This document shows, in pieces, positions 9,028 to 18,072 of a stretch of 35,318 nucleotides of DNA; the stretch's first letter is position 1; every line of letters starts with the position of its first letter. The translations under genes were made by a program, and so were the position numbers. The stretch comes from an uncultured Ignavibacteria bacterium (GTDB lineage: Bacteria; Bacteroidota; Ignavibacteria; Tepidaquicellales; Tepidaquicellaceae). A model generated the notes under the pieces. That model was not told the origin of the DNA. It made no database searches and saw nothing but the letters and a program-made list of their open reading frames with translations. The stretch covers positions 1 through 35,318 of the forward strand of contig CALMST010000161.1 of the NCBI GenBank assembly GCA_937872315.1, read 5' to 3'.

Positions 9028-10413
9028 TTATTTACTATTTAATGATTCATTTATGTTTTCTACATGGTCAGATCCGGCGGGGATTAGTTCATTTTTTCTT
9101 AAATGATCTGTAAATCTGAAGAGAAGCAGATCGTTGTATTTCCTTGAAGCAAACTGAACTCCGAATGGTAATCCGTCCGGTGATCTGAAAACCGGCGCAC
9201 TGATCACAGGTAAATGTGAAAGCGTCCATATCAATGAAGGGTCCGGTCTTTCCGATTCATTTCTTAACGGAGCTTCTCCGGCTGTGCTGAGTGAAATTAT
9301 TATGTCATATTTTCCAAAGAAAGAATCCATCGAATGAATTATCCTTTCCTGATCCTTAAGTGCCTCATGATATTCACTAACCGTAATGCCGTTTCCTCTC
9401 TGTATAATCTCATTCATTACAGATGAAACTTGTTCGGGCTTTTTGAACTCTTCCTGAAAATAATATGAAAGAGTCTTATCATATATATTCTGATGTACTT
9501 CATGAGAAGTTAAAACCACCTCGGGTAAACTTACTTCATCAATTTCAATTTCATCAAGTGCTGATACCTTTTTTATAAAATCATTAACCGAACTTTTCGC
9601 GTAATCTGCCGCATGATCCCAGGTGTGAGTTTTCACATATGCCACTTTCCATTTTTCTGATCCGGATTTGTTCTGACGGACTTCATCATTCAGGGCATCA
9701 TTGCTAATCGGATAATTAGAACCATGAACTCTTGTAATGTCAAACAATCTCTCAAGATCTGAATACTTTGATGTGAAAAATCCGATCGTGTCAAGACTGT
9801 CTGTGGTCTTTAGCATTCCAGTTCTTGGAATAAGCCCGAATGATGGTTTGCATCCGTAAACTCCGCAGAAGCTTGCCGGTCTTACTATCGAACCTGCTGT
9901 CTGTGTCCCTATTGCTGCGGGAACCATTCCTAGTAATACAGAAACAGCCGATCCGCTCGAAGACGTACCGGGTGTCCGTGTTATGTCATGCGGATTCAGA
10001 CAATTACCGATCGCATGTACTGCAAATTCAGCCGTGTCTGTCTTTCCGGGAATTACTGCTCCTGATTCCTTTAGATAATATACTACTCTCGAATCATTAC
10101 CCGAAGTAAATCCTGCCCACAACGGACTTCCCATCTGTGTCGGAAAGTCATAAGTGTTGAATATATCTTTTATCCCTACAGGTATTCCTTCAAGCGCTCT
10201 TATTTTTTTACCTGATTTAATTCGCTCAGATGTGCTCTCCGCCTGTTTGAATAATATATCCCTGTCATAGCAGACAAACACTTTAAACATTTCATTATAC
10301 TCATCTATTGTTGTGATACATTGTTCTGCTAATTCTAATGGAGTTATGCTTCCATCACTTACTTTATTGAGTAATTCGGAAATACTGTATTCTAAAAATA
10401 AATTATTGTTCAA
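9028..10413 (-). CDS. Amidase-signature family amidohydrolase (GatA-like)
   Basis: A 461-aa amidase-signature enzyme with the intact Ser-cisSer-Lys triad: K82 in GIPVGIKDIFNT, S151 in GTSSSGSA, and the nucleophile S175 in GTQTAGSI. FCGVYGCKPSFGLIPRTG follows as usual. Length fits GatA-type amidases. No GatB or GatC is nearby, so it is not the tRNA amidotransferase subunit in its normal setting. It starts at TTG 10411-10413, one base after the stop of the WbuX-like amidotransferase gene, so the two are tightly coupled. It may release ammonia for that enzyme in place of the usual HisH/HisF-like partners, or hydrolyse an amide on a sugar intermediate. Family certain, role inferred. Confidence 0.88.
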   Translation of the reverse strand: MNNNLFLEYSISELLNKVSDGSITPLELAEQCITTIDEYNEMFKVFVCYDRDILFKQAESTSERIKSGKKIRALEGIPVGIKDIFNTYDFPTQMGSPLWAGFTSGNDSRVVYYLKESGAVIPGKTDTAEFAVHAIGNCLNPHDITRTPGTSSSGSAVSVLLGMVPAAIGTQTAGSIVRPASFCGVYGCKPSFGLIPRTGMLKTTDSLDTIGFFTSKYSDLERLFDITRVHGSNYPISNDALNDEVRQNKSGSEKWKVAYVKTHTWDHAADYAKSSVNDFIKKVSALDEIEIDEVSLPEVVLTSHEVHQNIYDKTLSYYFQEEFKKPEQVSSVMNEIIQRGNGITVSEYHEALKDQERIIHSMDSFFGKYDIIISLSTAGEAPLRNESERPDPSLIWTLSHLPVISAPVFRSPDGLPFGVQFASRKYNDLLLFRFTDHLRKNELIPAGSDHVENINESLNSK

Positions 10414-10414
10414 T

Positions 10415-11626
10415 CTATTCTGTGCTGTTATCTTTTTTTAAAATCCCTTTTTCCTTTTCAACCAACTGTTCGGGATAAGGCATTATCTTCTCCTTATTTT
10501 TTCTGGTTTTAATTGTAACCGGAAGCTCAATATCTTTTATCTCAGGTAATCTTTTTTCCATCATCATTTTATAAAACTCTTCCTTTGACATACCCGTGAT
10601 CTTCAGATAATAATCCAGTGATTCAGGAATTTCACTGTCATATTTTTTGGATAATTCAAATCCTTCCTCTCTGGTAAGTAATCCGTTCCTTACATCAACA
10701 CTTGCCTGATATGTTGCTCTCCCATATCCGCGTTTGAGATAGTTAGTGTAATCGTGCATACCCGGCATTATACATTCCGCGCTCTTATAACCTTTGTATG
10801 TTCCTTCTACTTCCGTTTCCTTCCAGTCGTAATGATCTCTTACAAACTCCATCTGCCTCTCATCATCCCAGAATATATAATCTCCAAGATGCATTAATCT
10901 CACACCTGCTTTCTCAAGCTCTTCAATTGCCGGAAAGAAAAAAGGCTTCATATCCTGCTCCGAAATATAATCACATACCATGCTCTGCGGATTTCTCTTC
11001 GTAGAAACTTTCATAAAATAATCTACATTGAAATCCATTAAAGGATTTTTATAAGAAGATCTTCCTGAAGATTCCGCAATTGACTCACCGTATATCAGTA
11101 ACGGTATATTAAATCTTACCGCAACCTGCAGCGGAAATGCGCCTACCCCTGCATGACAATGCCAGCAGGTATCACCTATTGCTTCGAGTGAACGCTTAGC
11201 AATCCGGTTTACAAGACTCCTGTTTGGAGTGAACATTATATGATCCACATTGAACTTTTCAAGAGAATTCATAAGATTATACCAGCCGGTCTCACTATAC
11301 CAGTTGTGGCTGAAAGTCACTGCCAGCGGCTTCATACCATAGACCTTAGTCAGTACGTGCAACTGAAAAGTACTGTCTTTGCCGCCGCTTATTGGAACTA
11401 TACAATCATAATTATTTCCTGCTCTGGATTTTGCATCTTCAAGTATATTCTTTAACTCATTTCCTTTTTCCACCCAGTCTATATGTATTTTTTGCTCGGA
11501 AGACTGACAAGCCTGGCAGATTCCCATTTCATCAAACTTAACAAGTTCCTGCGTAGCCGGAATACAGCATCTTATACAATACTGAATTCCTTCCATCTGC
11601 GGTTTCCCGTAATTTTCTTTACTCAT
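10415..11626 (-). CDS. N-acetyl sugar amidotransferase (WbuX/WbpG/PseA-like)
   Basis: A 403-aa ATP-dependent PP-loop enzyme. The N-terminus has a four-cysteine zinc-type site (C17, C20, C37, C40; YCIRC and CQAC), the ATP loop is SGGKDST (80-86), and a later CWHCHAG fits the family. WbuX/WbpG/PseA proteins activate an N-acetyl group and replace its oxygen with ammonia-derived nitrogen, giving acetamidino sugars (for example in Pseudomonas O-antigens and Campylobacter flagellin). They normally use ammonia from HisH- and HisF-like partners, and none is found in this window. It lies between a GNAT gene (12 nt) and an amidase gene (1 nt). The substrate may be a nonulosonate (NeuB is nearby) or a 2,3-diamino uronic acid. 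Confidence 0.9.
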   Translation of the reverse strand: MSKENYGKPQMEGIQYCIRCCIPATQELVKFDEMGICQACQSSEQKIHIDWVEKGNELKNILEDAKSRAGNNYDCIVPISGGKDSTFQLHVLTKVYGMKPLAVTFSHNWYSETGWYNLMNSLEKFNVDHIMFTPNRSLVNRIAKRSLEAIGDTCWHCHAGVGAFPLQVAVRFNIPLLIYGESIAESSGRSSYKNPLMDFNVDYFMKVSTKRNPQSMVCDYISEQDMKPFFFPAIEELEKAGVRLMHLGDYIFWDDERQMEFVRDHYDWKETEVEGTYKGYKSAECIMPGMHDYTNYLKRGYGRATYQASVDVRNGLLTREEGFELSKKYDSEIPESLDYYLKITGMSKEEFYKMMMEKRLPEIKDIELPVTIKTRKNKEKIMPYPEQLVEKEKGILKKDNSTE

Positions 11627-11638
11627 AATTTTCCGTAA

Positions 11639-12199
11639 TTATTTTTTCTTTGAAAAATCTTTAGCTAAAATTGAATATATAACTGCATCTGCATATTTAC
11701 CGTTTTTGAATAATACCTCCCGTAATATACCTTCCTTCTTCATTCCGTTCTTTTCGCACACATTTATCATGCCTTTATTTGAAGTGGTCTGCCCTGATGA
11801 AATTCTGTTCAGATTAAGCGTATTGAATCCGTATTTAATAACTAATTCATATGCTTCGCTTCCTATACCTTTATTCCAGTATTTTTTATTTCCGATAATA
11901 ATAGCGATCTCTGCCGATCTGTTTACCGGATCTATTTTCTGAACAGAGATATTTCCTACATGTTCATTATTTTTTTTCCATTTAATTGCAAATACTATTT
12001 CCGATCTGTTTTTACCTGCTGATCCGACATAAGCCAATGTTGACTCATATGTGTTCGGATAAACCGCATGTGAATTCTCACTGCAAACCTCACCATCATT
12101 TAACCAGCTGATGTATTCTTCTGAAATATCTTCTACGGTAAGAGGAGAGAGATAAATTTTCTCTCCGGTAAGAAATGGATTTTTCATTTTGATAGCCAT
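11639..12199 (-). CDS. GNAT-family N-acetyltransferase
   Basis: A 186-aa RimJ/RimL-type GNAT. It has the acetyl-CoA-binding stretch YWNKGIGSEAYELVIKYGF (about 109-127), then NLNRISSGQTTSNKGMINV and EKNGMKKEGILRE, which are the standard C-terminal GNAT landmarks. In this context it most likely acetylates an amino group on a nucleotide-linked deoxyamino sugar, the role PseH plays in pseudaminic acid synthesis. Such a product could feed the aminotransferase/amidotransferase steps encoded on either side. There are two possible starts four codons apart (MAIKMKNP); either ATG works. Confidence 0.88.
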   Translation of the reverse strand: MAIKMKNPFLTGEKIYLSPLTVEDISEEYISWLNDGEVCSENSHAVYPNTYESTLAYVGSAGKNRSEIVFAIKWKKNNEHVGNISVQKIDPVNRSAEIAIIIGNKKYWNKGIGSEAYELVIKYGFNTLNLNRISSGQTTSNKGMINVCEKNGMKKEGILREVLFKNGKYADAVIYSILAKDFSKKK

Positions 12200-12205
12200 T
12201 GTTGT

Positions 12206-13279
12206 TTAATTAAGTCTTAGTTCTTTCATTACAACATTTACGATATTACGTATTCCTCCGGAAAATTTCCGGATATCAGTTTCGATGTTACTCTTCTCTG
12301 TTATGCACTTAATAATACTTTCCGTATCCGGACCGCTAATTTCAATTCCCGCATCTGTCATTGCCTTCGATAAAGAATTATTCAAATCTGCAACCTTTAG
12401 ACTAATTGCCCTTCTGCCTGCGGCTTTTGCTTCAAATAAAGCTATTGTATTATATCCTGCAACGAGGTCACTGTTTTCAATAAGTTCATCAAGCGTAATA
12501 TCCTCCTGCGCAAATGCAACATCAGGATTCTCTTTATCATACTTTTTTAAAATATTAATAATCTCGTCTGATTTTTTTTCGGAAGGATGTAATTTTATTT
12601 TTACGGAAATGATGTTATTGAATTTAACTGTGATGTGTTCAATTGCTTTCAGGAATATATCAAGAGGATGTATCTCATAACTCTTAACCCCAATGATCTC
12701 CAATGGCTGGGACAGGAAAAGTATTTTAAGAGATCCGCTTAATTCAATATCAGCATTCTTAATGCCCTGATAACTGCCGAATATTTTGTCAAGGTATGGA
12801 TGTCCTGTTACAATAATATTTTCTTCTTTAAAATTTTCATCTAACATTTCTTTTTTTGTCAGTTCATCCATCACACAAATTATGTCTTTCATTCCGCTGA
12901 CAGTATATTCTGAATACTTCCATCTTCTGGAATAATCTTTCCAGAAATCAAGTATCACAATGCTTTTTATGTTATTTCGGAATGCGGCATTTCTTAATTC
13001 CTGCTCGGCATTCCCTCCGCCTGTTCCTGTTATTATAATATCAGGTCTTTCTTTTCTGATAATTTTTTCGGCATCTTCACGATTTATGAAAGAATCTATT
13101 TCTCTTGTCTCAAAATTTTCTTTTTCTTCTTTGTTTAAAAATCTTCTGCTAAGCCTGCCGGCGTAAATTATCAATTCCGGATTGACATCTTTGTATAACG
13201 TGTCCAGTATTGAACTTACAGCCAGACCTCCTCCCGGATCATCAAATGCCAGAAGAATTTTTTTTTTCACCAGGACCAA
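12206..13279 (-). CDS. Unassigned GT-B/epimerase-like protein
   Basis: A 357-aa protein not recognised with certainty. The N-terminus (KKILLAFDDPGGG) looks like the first strand and loop of a GT-B or UDP-GlcNAc 2-epimerase fold. Later stretches are IIITGTGGGNAEQEL, VTGHPYLDKI, VKIKLHPSEKK, and LIENSDLVAGYNTIALFEAKAAG, the last resembling the nucleotide-binding region of GT-B glycosyltransferases. It may be a glycosyltransferase or a hydrolysing 2-epimerase supplying a NeuB substrate; the usual NeuC N-terminal motif is absent, so I favour glycosyltransferase. Start candidates are TTG 13277-13279, which abuts the aminotransferase stop, and GTG 13268-13270. Confidence 0.6.
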   Translation of the reverse strand: MVLVKKKILLAFDDPGGGLAVSSILDTLYKDVNPELIIYAGRLSRRFLNKEEKENFETREIDSFINREDAEKIIRKERPDIIITGTGGGNAEQELRNAAFRNNIKSIVILDFWKDYSRRWKYSEYTVSGMKDIICVMDELTKKEMLDENFKEENIIVTGHPYLDKIFGSYQGIKNADIELSGSLKILFLSQPLEIIGVKSYEIHPLDIFLKAIEHITVKFNNIISVKIKLHPSEKKSDEIINILKKYDKENPDVAFAQEDITLDELIENSDLVAGYNTIALFEAKAAGRRAISLKVADLNNSLSKAMTDAGIEISGPDTESIIKCITEKSNIETDIRKFSGGIRNIVNVVMKELRLN

Positions 13280-14602
13280 TTATACTAAAGCTTCATCTTT
13301 TTTCGCTTCATAGATTTTCAGATCATTCACATTAGTGTAAACTTTCTCATAAGCATTTACCACATCTTCAAGATCTCTTTTTGAAAATGAAGGACGCATA
13401 TACTCATGTGTAAATACTTCCTCAAAAAACATTCTCTCCGTCACTGGACAAAGTCCCTTTTCATAAGATACACTGCCGTCATATCTCGGACAGTTGAATG
13501 AACATTTATGCAACCGCTGCTGATAGATTGGCTGAAGATACAACGGAGGCGCAAATCCGCATCCGATGATAGGAGTTGACTCCCTGAGTACCATGGTCGG
13601 GAGTTCAGCTTTCATAGCTTCAATAAATGTATTTCTGTGAATTCCGATAATATCTTTTTTGAATTTAAATGTCTGCTGATAATAAACATGTCTGCATCCT
13701 TCTTTTACTGCCGGCGGAATTATACCTTTTAGTTCACCGAGTATGCTTGACAAATAATTGGCATTAGCAATTCTCTTATCAAGTAATGCCGGAAGTTTCT
13801 TCAGCTGCTCAATACCAACTGCCGCTTCCATCTCTGTCATCCTGTAATTAAATCCGAATGTATTCCACAGATCTTTTGTTTTTTTGCCTTCTACTACTGC
13901 TTCTCCGTGATTTCTTATCAATTCAACTTTTTCTGCGATCACAGGATCATTTGTAACGATCATTCCGCCTTCACCCGTATGAATGTGTTTGTGATAATTA
14001 AGACTGAATATCCCGACATCGCCGATCGTACCTACAAACCTTCCCTTATAAGTTGACATGGGCGACTGCGCGCAATCCTCTATCACTTTGAGATTATGCT
14101 TTTTAGCAATAGCCATAACAGCATCCATATCCGTAGGATGACCGCAGATATGTACAATTAAAATCGCCTTCGTCCTTGATGTGATGTTTGCCTCAATGCT
14201 TTTCGGATCAAGACAGAATATATCTTCATCAATATCCGCGAACACAGGCACAGCTCCGTATATCAATGGAGCAATCGCTCCGGCTGTCATAGTGTATGGT
14301 GAAACGATAACTTCATCTCCCGGACCAATATCACAAGCCCCGATACATGCATACAATCCGGAAGTGTTTGAGTTGACGGCATGACAGTATTTTACACCAA
14401 ATGCTTCAGCCCAGTCATTCTCAAACTGCTGAACCATCGGTCCGCCTTTGAAATCTTTATTCCATGATCCGACATATTGTGACAGATTTCCCGAATCAAG
14501 AACTTTCATCACGGCTTTCTTCTCTTCTTCGCCGATTGTGTTACTTTGTGAAAAAATTTTAGTCCGGACAGGATTCCCTCCGAGTAATGCTAGATCTGAC
14601 AT
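13280..14602 (-). CDS. DegT/DnrJ/EryC1-family aminotransferase
   Basis: A 440-aa PLP-dependent sugar aminotransferase. It shows NSNTSGLYACI (PLP phosphate region), EDCAQSPMSTYKGR with the cofactor-binding D176, and the Schiff-base lysine K205 in NYHKHIHTGEGG. It is about 60-80 residues longer than common family members; the extra length lies near the C-terminus, in a cysteine-containing segment (KCSFNCPRY to CPVTERMFF). The ATG overlaps by 1 nt the stop of a Gfo/Idh dehydrogenase. That pair is the classic oxidise-then-aminate couple (as WbpB/WbpE) that installs an amino group at a keto carbon of a nucleotide sugar. The position aminated cannot be told. Confidence 0.93.
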   Translation of the reverse strand: MSDLALLGGNPVRTKIFSQSNTIGEEEKKAVMKVLDSGNLSQYVGSWNKDFKGGPMVQQFENDWAEAFGVKYCHAVNSNTSGLYACIGACDIGPGDEVIVSPYTMTAGAIAPLIYGAVPVFADIDEDIFCLDPKSIEANITSRTKAILIVHICGHPTDMDAVMAIAKKHNLKVIEDCAQSPMSTYKGRFVGTIGDVGIFSLNYHKHIHTGEGGMIVTNDPVIAEKVELIRNHGEAVVEGKKTKDLWNTFGFNYRMTEMEAAVGIEQLKKLPALLDKRIANANYLSSILGELKGIIPPAVKEGCRHVYYQQTFKFKKDIIGIHRNTFIEAMKAELPTMVLRESTPIIGCGFAPPLYLQPIYQQRLHKCSFNCPRYDGSVSYEKGLCPVTERMFFEEVFTHEYMRPSFSKRDLEDVVNAYEKVYTNVNDLKIYEAKKDEALV

Positions 14603-15564
14603 TATGCTTTCTCCCTGATTCTGTTTACTAATTCAAATACTTTTAATGATTGATCAGCGGGTGACTTTAATTCCTCTTTCCCGATTAAGGTTTTATAAAT
14701 ATTTTCAACTGCATTCGGCAATGCCTTCTGATATCCGATTGCTTTAGTTTCATATAACTCATAAGAGGAATATCCGCTGAAGGTTTTATTCTCTGTTATT
14801 CTGTATTTTTCAATTTCATTTCTGTAATTTATTCTGATCCTGCCCTTTGTTCCGATAAAATCAACTTCCGCAAATGATAATTTCGTCGGACCAAGTCCTA
14901 TAAACCTGATTTCCATTCCATTGCTGCAGGTCATATCAAAGCTTATCGTATCATCGTTTTTATGTAATCCTTTTTTTATTGAAACTACACTTATATCATT
15001 TATTGGATCAGAAAAATACCGGTTCACCAGATCCAGATAATGTGATGCGTTATGTATGAGACCCCTTGAATAATATAATGTTACCGATTCAATTTCTCCC
15101 ATGGATTTTTCAGTTATCATATTTTCAATTTCACAAAATTCCTCAAGAAATCTCCTGGTAAAATTTACCTGAAGCAAAATGTTTTTGCTTCGGTATGATC
15201 CTGTAATTATTTTTGCCTCTTCCGGATCAAGTGTCAGAGGCTTTTCACAAAAAACAAGTTTGGGCTTGTAATCAATAATATTTTTTAAAATCTCAAAATG
15301 AGTTTCATCACCTGTTGCTACAACTATCACATCCGGTTTTTTTTCAAAGCACATTTCTTTATAATTTTCATAAACATCAGTTTTATATTCATGCTTTATA
15401 ATATTCCTTATATCGCTATCCGTATCGGCTATTCCCGCGATCTCAAAATTCTCAGAATCATTAAATGCCTTAAAATGAGAAAGCGCGCCATTATTATTTT
15501 TGTTATGATCAAACAGAAAACCTATATCACCGCATCCGATTATGCAGACTTTATATTTACTCAA
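14602..15564 (-). CDS. Gfo/Idh/MocA-family sugar dehydrogenase
   Basis: A 320-aa NAD(P)-dependent dehydrogenase with a Rossmann motif IIGCGDIG (8-15) and the family signature CEKPL with EKP at 107-109. The N-terminal domain is followed by the mixed beta-sheet domain (VTLYYSRGLIHNASHYLDL). Length matches WbpB-type enzymes that oxidise C3 of UDP-N-acetyl-glucuronate. It precedes the aminotransferase with a 1-nt overlap, so the two are probably consecutive steps. The start is TTG at 15562-15564, lying 8 nt inside the upstream cytidylyltransferase gene. A role on a nonulosonate precursor is an alternative. Confidence 0.9.
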   Translation of the reverse strand: MSKYKVCIIGCGDIGFLFDHNKNNNGALSHFKAFNDSENFEIAGIADTDSDIRNIIKHEYKTDVYENYKEMCFEKKPDVIVVATGDETHFEILKNIIDYKPKLVFCEKPLTLDPEEAKIITGSYRSKNILLQVNFTRRFLEEFCEIENMITEKSMGEIESVTLYYSRGLIHNASHYLDLVNRYFSDPINDISVVSIKKGLHKNDDTISFDMTCSNGMEIRFIGLGPTKLSFAEVDFIGTKGRIRINYRNEIEKYRITENKTFSGYSSYELYETKAIGYQKALPNAVENIYKTLIGKEELKSPADQSLKVFELVNRIREKA

Positions 15565-16339
15565 GATCTTTGACCGTTTTTTGAATTATCATAGAATTCA
15601 CTTTTAATTTATCCCTGTTTTTATCAAGGTAGCAGAGTATATCTTCAAGACTGAAGTATTCATTTCCGGGTGAGAGTTTTTTATAAATTTTATTTATAAG
15701 CGCAAAGTCTTCTTTCGTATCAAGACAAAGCCGCGGATTATAATCACGTTTCCATTTATCAGGTGTATCAATGTTTAAAAGTTTATACTTATCTTTTCCC
15801 GTCCGGAAAAAATAAAGTGACACATGCTCCCTGTCTTCCGGATCATTTGTTATCTCGCTGATTTCCTTAAGATCCTTGAAATTAAATACCCTTACATCCA
15901 TTCCGATCGGGATCTCACGTATACTGTCACCGACATAACCAATGTTTGTTACATAATCATATTTCTGATCTTCAGATAAAAACTTTTCTATAACCGAATC
16001 CACTACTTCAGGATCCATCAACGGGCAATCACCTGTTATCTCAACGATTATATCTGCGCCTGCAATTTCCGCAGCGCATACTACCCTTCCGAGCACATCA
16101 TCTTCACTTCCTCTGAAAGTATAAATCCCGAGCTTATATCCAAGCTTTTCGATGGGATCATCTTCAATTCTGTCTGTAGCGGCTATGATTATTTCATCAA
16201 TGAATCTGGATCGCATTAGCCTCTCGATCAGGATCTGAAGAACAGGTTTTCCGGAAATAGTTTTCAGGACTTTTCCAGGAAGTCTGCTTGAAGTCATCCG
16301 GGCTTCAATACAGGCGACTATTTTTTTTCTTACTTTCAA
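15557..16339 (-). CDS. SpsF/NeuA-like cytidylyltransferase, copy 1
   Basis: A 260-aa nucleotidyltransferase of the SpsF / acylneuraminate cytidylyltransferase type. It has the CTP-binding motif ARMTSSRLPGKVL (13-25), ITGDCPLMDPEVVD in the middle and PRLCLDTKEDFALI near the end. Such proteins activate nonulosonic acids or related acids as CMP-sugars; with NeuB about 700 bp upstream that is the likely job. It starts at TTG 16337-16339 and overlaps the following dehydrogenase gene by 8 nt. A second, diverged copy lies at 20734-21483. SpsF is often annotated only as spore-coat polysaccharide synthesis; the activity is inferred. Confidence 0.87.
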   Translation of the reverse strand: MKVRKKIVACIEARMTSSRLPGKVLKTISGKPVLQILIERLMRSRFIDEIIIAATDRIEDDPIEKLGYKLGIYTFRGSEDDVLGRVVCAAEIAGADIIVEITGDCPLMDPEVVDSVIEKFLSEDQKYDYVTNIGYVGDSIREIPIGMDVRVFNFKDLKEISEITNDPEDREHVSLYFFRTGKDKYKLLNIDTPDKWKRDYNPRLCLDTKEDFALINKIYKKLSPGNEYFSLEDILCYLDKNRDKLKVNSMIIQKTVKDLE

Positions 16340-16346
16340 TTAAAAA

Positions 16347-16985
16347 TCATTTTTTAAACAGATACGTTGTGTCAAGATCATCATTAAATGTGTACTTATA
16401 TTTTTTCTCTTTTAAAAGTTTCAGATCCGGAAAAATATCCAGAAAGATCTGAGGAAAGTTTCTTTTCCAGGCTATGTTGTTCTGACCGTGATAGTTTTTA
16501 ATTTCGGTGAGTTCATCAGCGTAATATTCATTACCGTAAATATATTCCTTTGAGCATCTCACAATTTCACTAATGGCTTTGCTTATCACATCAGGATTCA
16601 TATGAATCAGTACACGGCTGGTGAATACAAGATCAAAATATCCGTCTTTAAAAGGAATATCATAGGCAGTTCCCTGAATAATGTTCATACCCTTCGTTTT
16701 TTGCTTTGCCAGCTCAACTGCATTAGACTGAAGTTCGATTCCGTATAAATTTCTGAATCCCATTTCATAAAGATTTACAAGCTGCATTCCGATATTGCAG
16801 CCGACTTCCAGGATCTTTATATCCCTGTCAAGATTTCCTATGAATTCTTCATTCATAGCTGTTCTAGATACCCCTAAATCATTAATATAAACTTGATCAA
16901 GGGTATTGTTGTCAAAATTATTCCGAAGATTTTAGTCTTCTCCGAAATTCGTTTTCCAAACTTCTTCCTGTGATGTTTGCTTCAT
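16347..16985 (-). pseudogene. Nonulosonate-associated SAM methyltransferase broken by an in-frame TAA
   Basis: The downstream part (from ATG 16854-16856, 169 codons) is a class I SAM methyltransferase: ILEVGCNIGMQL (motif I), GIELQSNAVELA, IPFKDGYFDLVFTSRVLIHM, YIYGNEYYADELTEI. It resembles the pseudaminic-acid-biosynthesis-associated methylase family but lacks the usual first 40 or so residues. These are present upstream in the same frame: ATG at 16983-16985 encodes MKQTSQEEVWKTNFGED, then TAA (16932-16934), then NLRNNFDNNTLDQVYINDLG and VSRTA running without a shift into the ATG at 16856. I checked every codon. The family expects Tyr near this point, so one TAY-to-TAA change explains it. 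It is either a recent pseudogene, a sequencing error, or a shortened protein made from the internal ATG that keeps the SAM site. Confidence 0.8.
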
Positions 16986-17019
16986 AATGAATAGTTTTAA
17001 TTAATAAATTAAATTTAAT

Positions 17020-18072
17020 TTAATCCAGCATATTCCATTGAAGAGCTGTGTCTTCTTCAATTTCAACCAGAGATTTTTTACCTATTACCTCATCAAGAAA
17101 TTTCGGGCTGATTCCAAGCCCCGGTCGTTTCCAGGTCACATCATCAATTGTGATTACTTCTCCAACGCCAATCTTTCTTTTTGAAACAAGACTCCTTCTT
17201 GCATTCATAACTGATCTCTCTTCAGATGCCAGAGGTCTTTTTCTGAAGTCTCCGATCAATTCAAAGATCTTATCCATGTCCTTAAAAAAATATTTGAGAT
17301 CCTCCTTATCCATTGCATGATAATGGTCATTACCCGGCAATGATTTATCATAAGTAAAATGCTTCTCAAGTATTACGGCGCCAAGTAATGTAGCGGTTTT
17401 CAGAACTTCCATGTTTCCGGGAAGAGTATGATCGGAATACCCGGGTATGGTTTCAGGAAATTTTCTTTTCTGATCGAGTATCATACCGAGATTTGCATTC
17501 TCGTTGAGAGTCGGATAATTTAGTATGCACTGTAAAAGCGCAAGCGGATTTTTGTAATGTCCTATCAGTTCAACCGCCTGCTGTATCTCCCATAAATTGG
17601 ATGCGCCGGTGGATAAGAGTATTGGCTTCCCGAATCCGCATATATGCTTTATGAATGGAAAATTTGTAATGTCAGATGATGAGATCTTATATACGGGCAT
17701 AAGATCATTCAGGAAATCCGAAGACGGAATGTCAAATGGTGTTGAAAGAAATTCTATCCCCGCTTTCTCACATTCAACTTTGAGTTCCTCATATTCTTTC
17801 TTCCAGAATTTATCATACAATTTGAAAAGTTCAAACTGGTTTTTTATTTTCTCCTGCTCTGTATCCCAGTATGAGGGACTATCCTTTATTGTTAAAGTCT
17901 CTGCCTTATATGTCTGAAATTTTATCGCATGTGCTCCGCCTTCGGCTGCTTCATCTATGAGACGTTTGGCAAGATCCATACTTCCACCGTGATTAACGCC
18001 TGCTTCAGCTATCACATAAGGTCTGTTTATTATGTTTGGGTCGTATGAATTGAATATTTCTGTGATCTTCAT
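17020..18072 (-). CDS. NeuB-family nonulosonic acid synthase with SAF domain
   Basis: A 350-aa PEP-condensing synthase (NeuB/LegI/PseI family) that joins PEP to a 6-carbon amino sugar to form a 9-carbon nonulosonic acid. The TIM barrel carries AEAGVNHGG (22-30), IKFQTYKAE (50-58), the metal-binding H215 in GYSDHT and H238 in LEKHFT. The C-terminal antifreeze-like SAF domain is at about 290-350 (RRSLVSKRKIGVGE to KKSLVEIEEDTA). Length is typical. Whether it makes sialic, legionaminic or pseudaminic acid cannot be decided from motifs. Like PEP mutase, it draws on PEP. The start is ATG; a 143-nt gap precedes it. Confidence 0.94.
   Translation of the reverse strand: MKITEIFNSYDPNIINRPYVIAEAGVNHGGSMDLAKRLIDEAAEGGAHAIKFQTYKAETLTIKDSPSYWDTEQEKIKNQFELFKLYDKFWKKEYEELKVECEKAGIEFLSTPFDIPSSDFLNDLMPVYKISSSDITNFPFIKHICGFGKPILLSTGASNLWEIQQAVELIGHYKNPLALLQCILNYPTLNENANLGMILDQKRKFPETIPGYSDHTLPGNMEVLKTATLLGAVILEKHFTYDKSLPGNDHYHAMDKEDLKYFFKDMDKIFELIGDFRKRPLASEERSVMNARRSLVSKRKIGVGEVITIDDVTWKRPGLGISPKFLDEVIGKKSLVEIEEDTALQWNMLD

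Noticed and set aside
16857-16985. A frameshift as the cause of the broken methyltransferase
   Set aside because: Codon-by-codon reading shows that the segments before and after the stop are in the same frame, so a single nonsense codon is enough.
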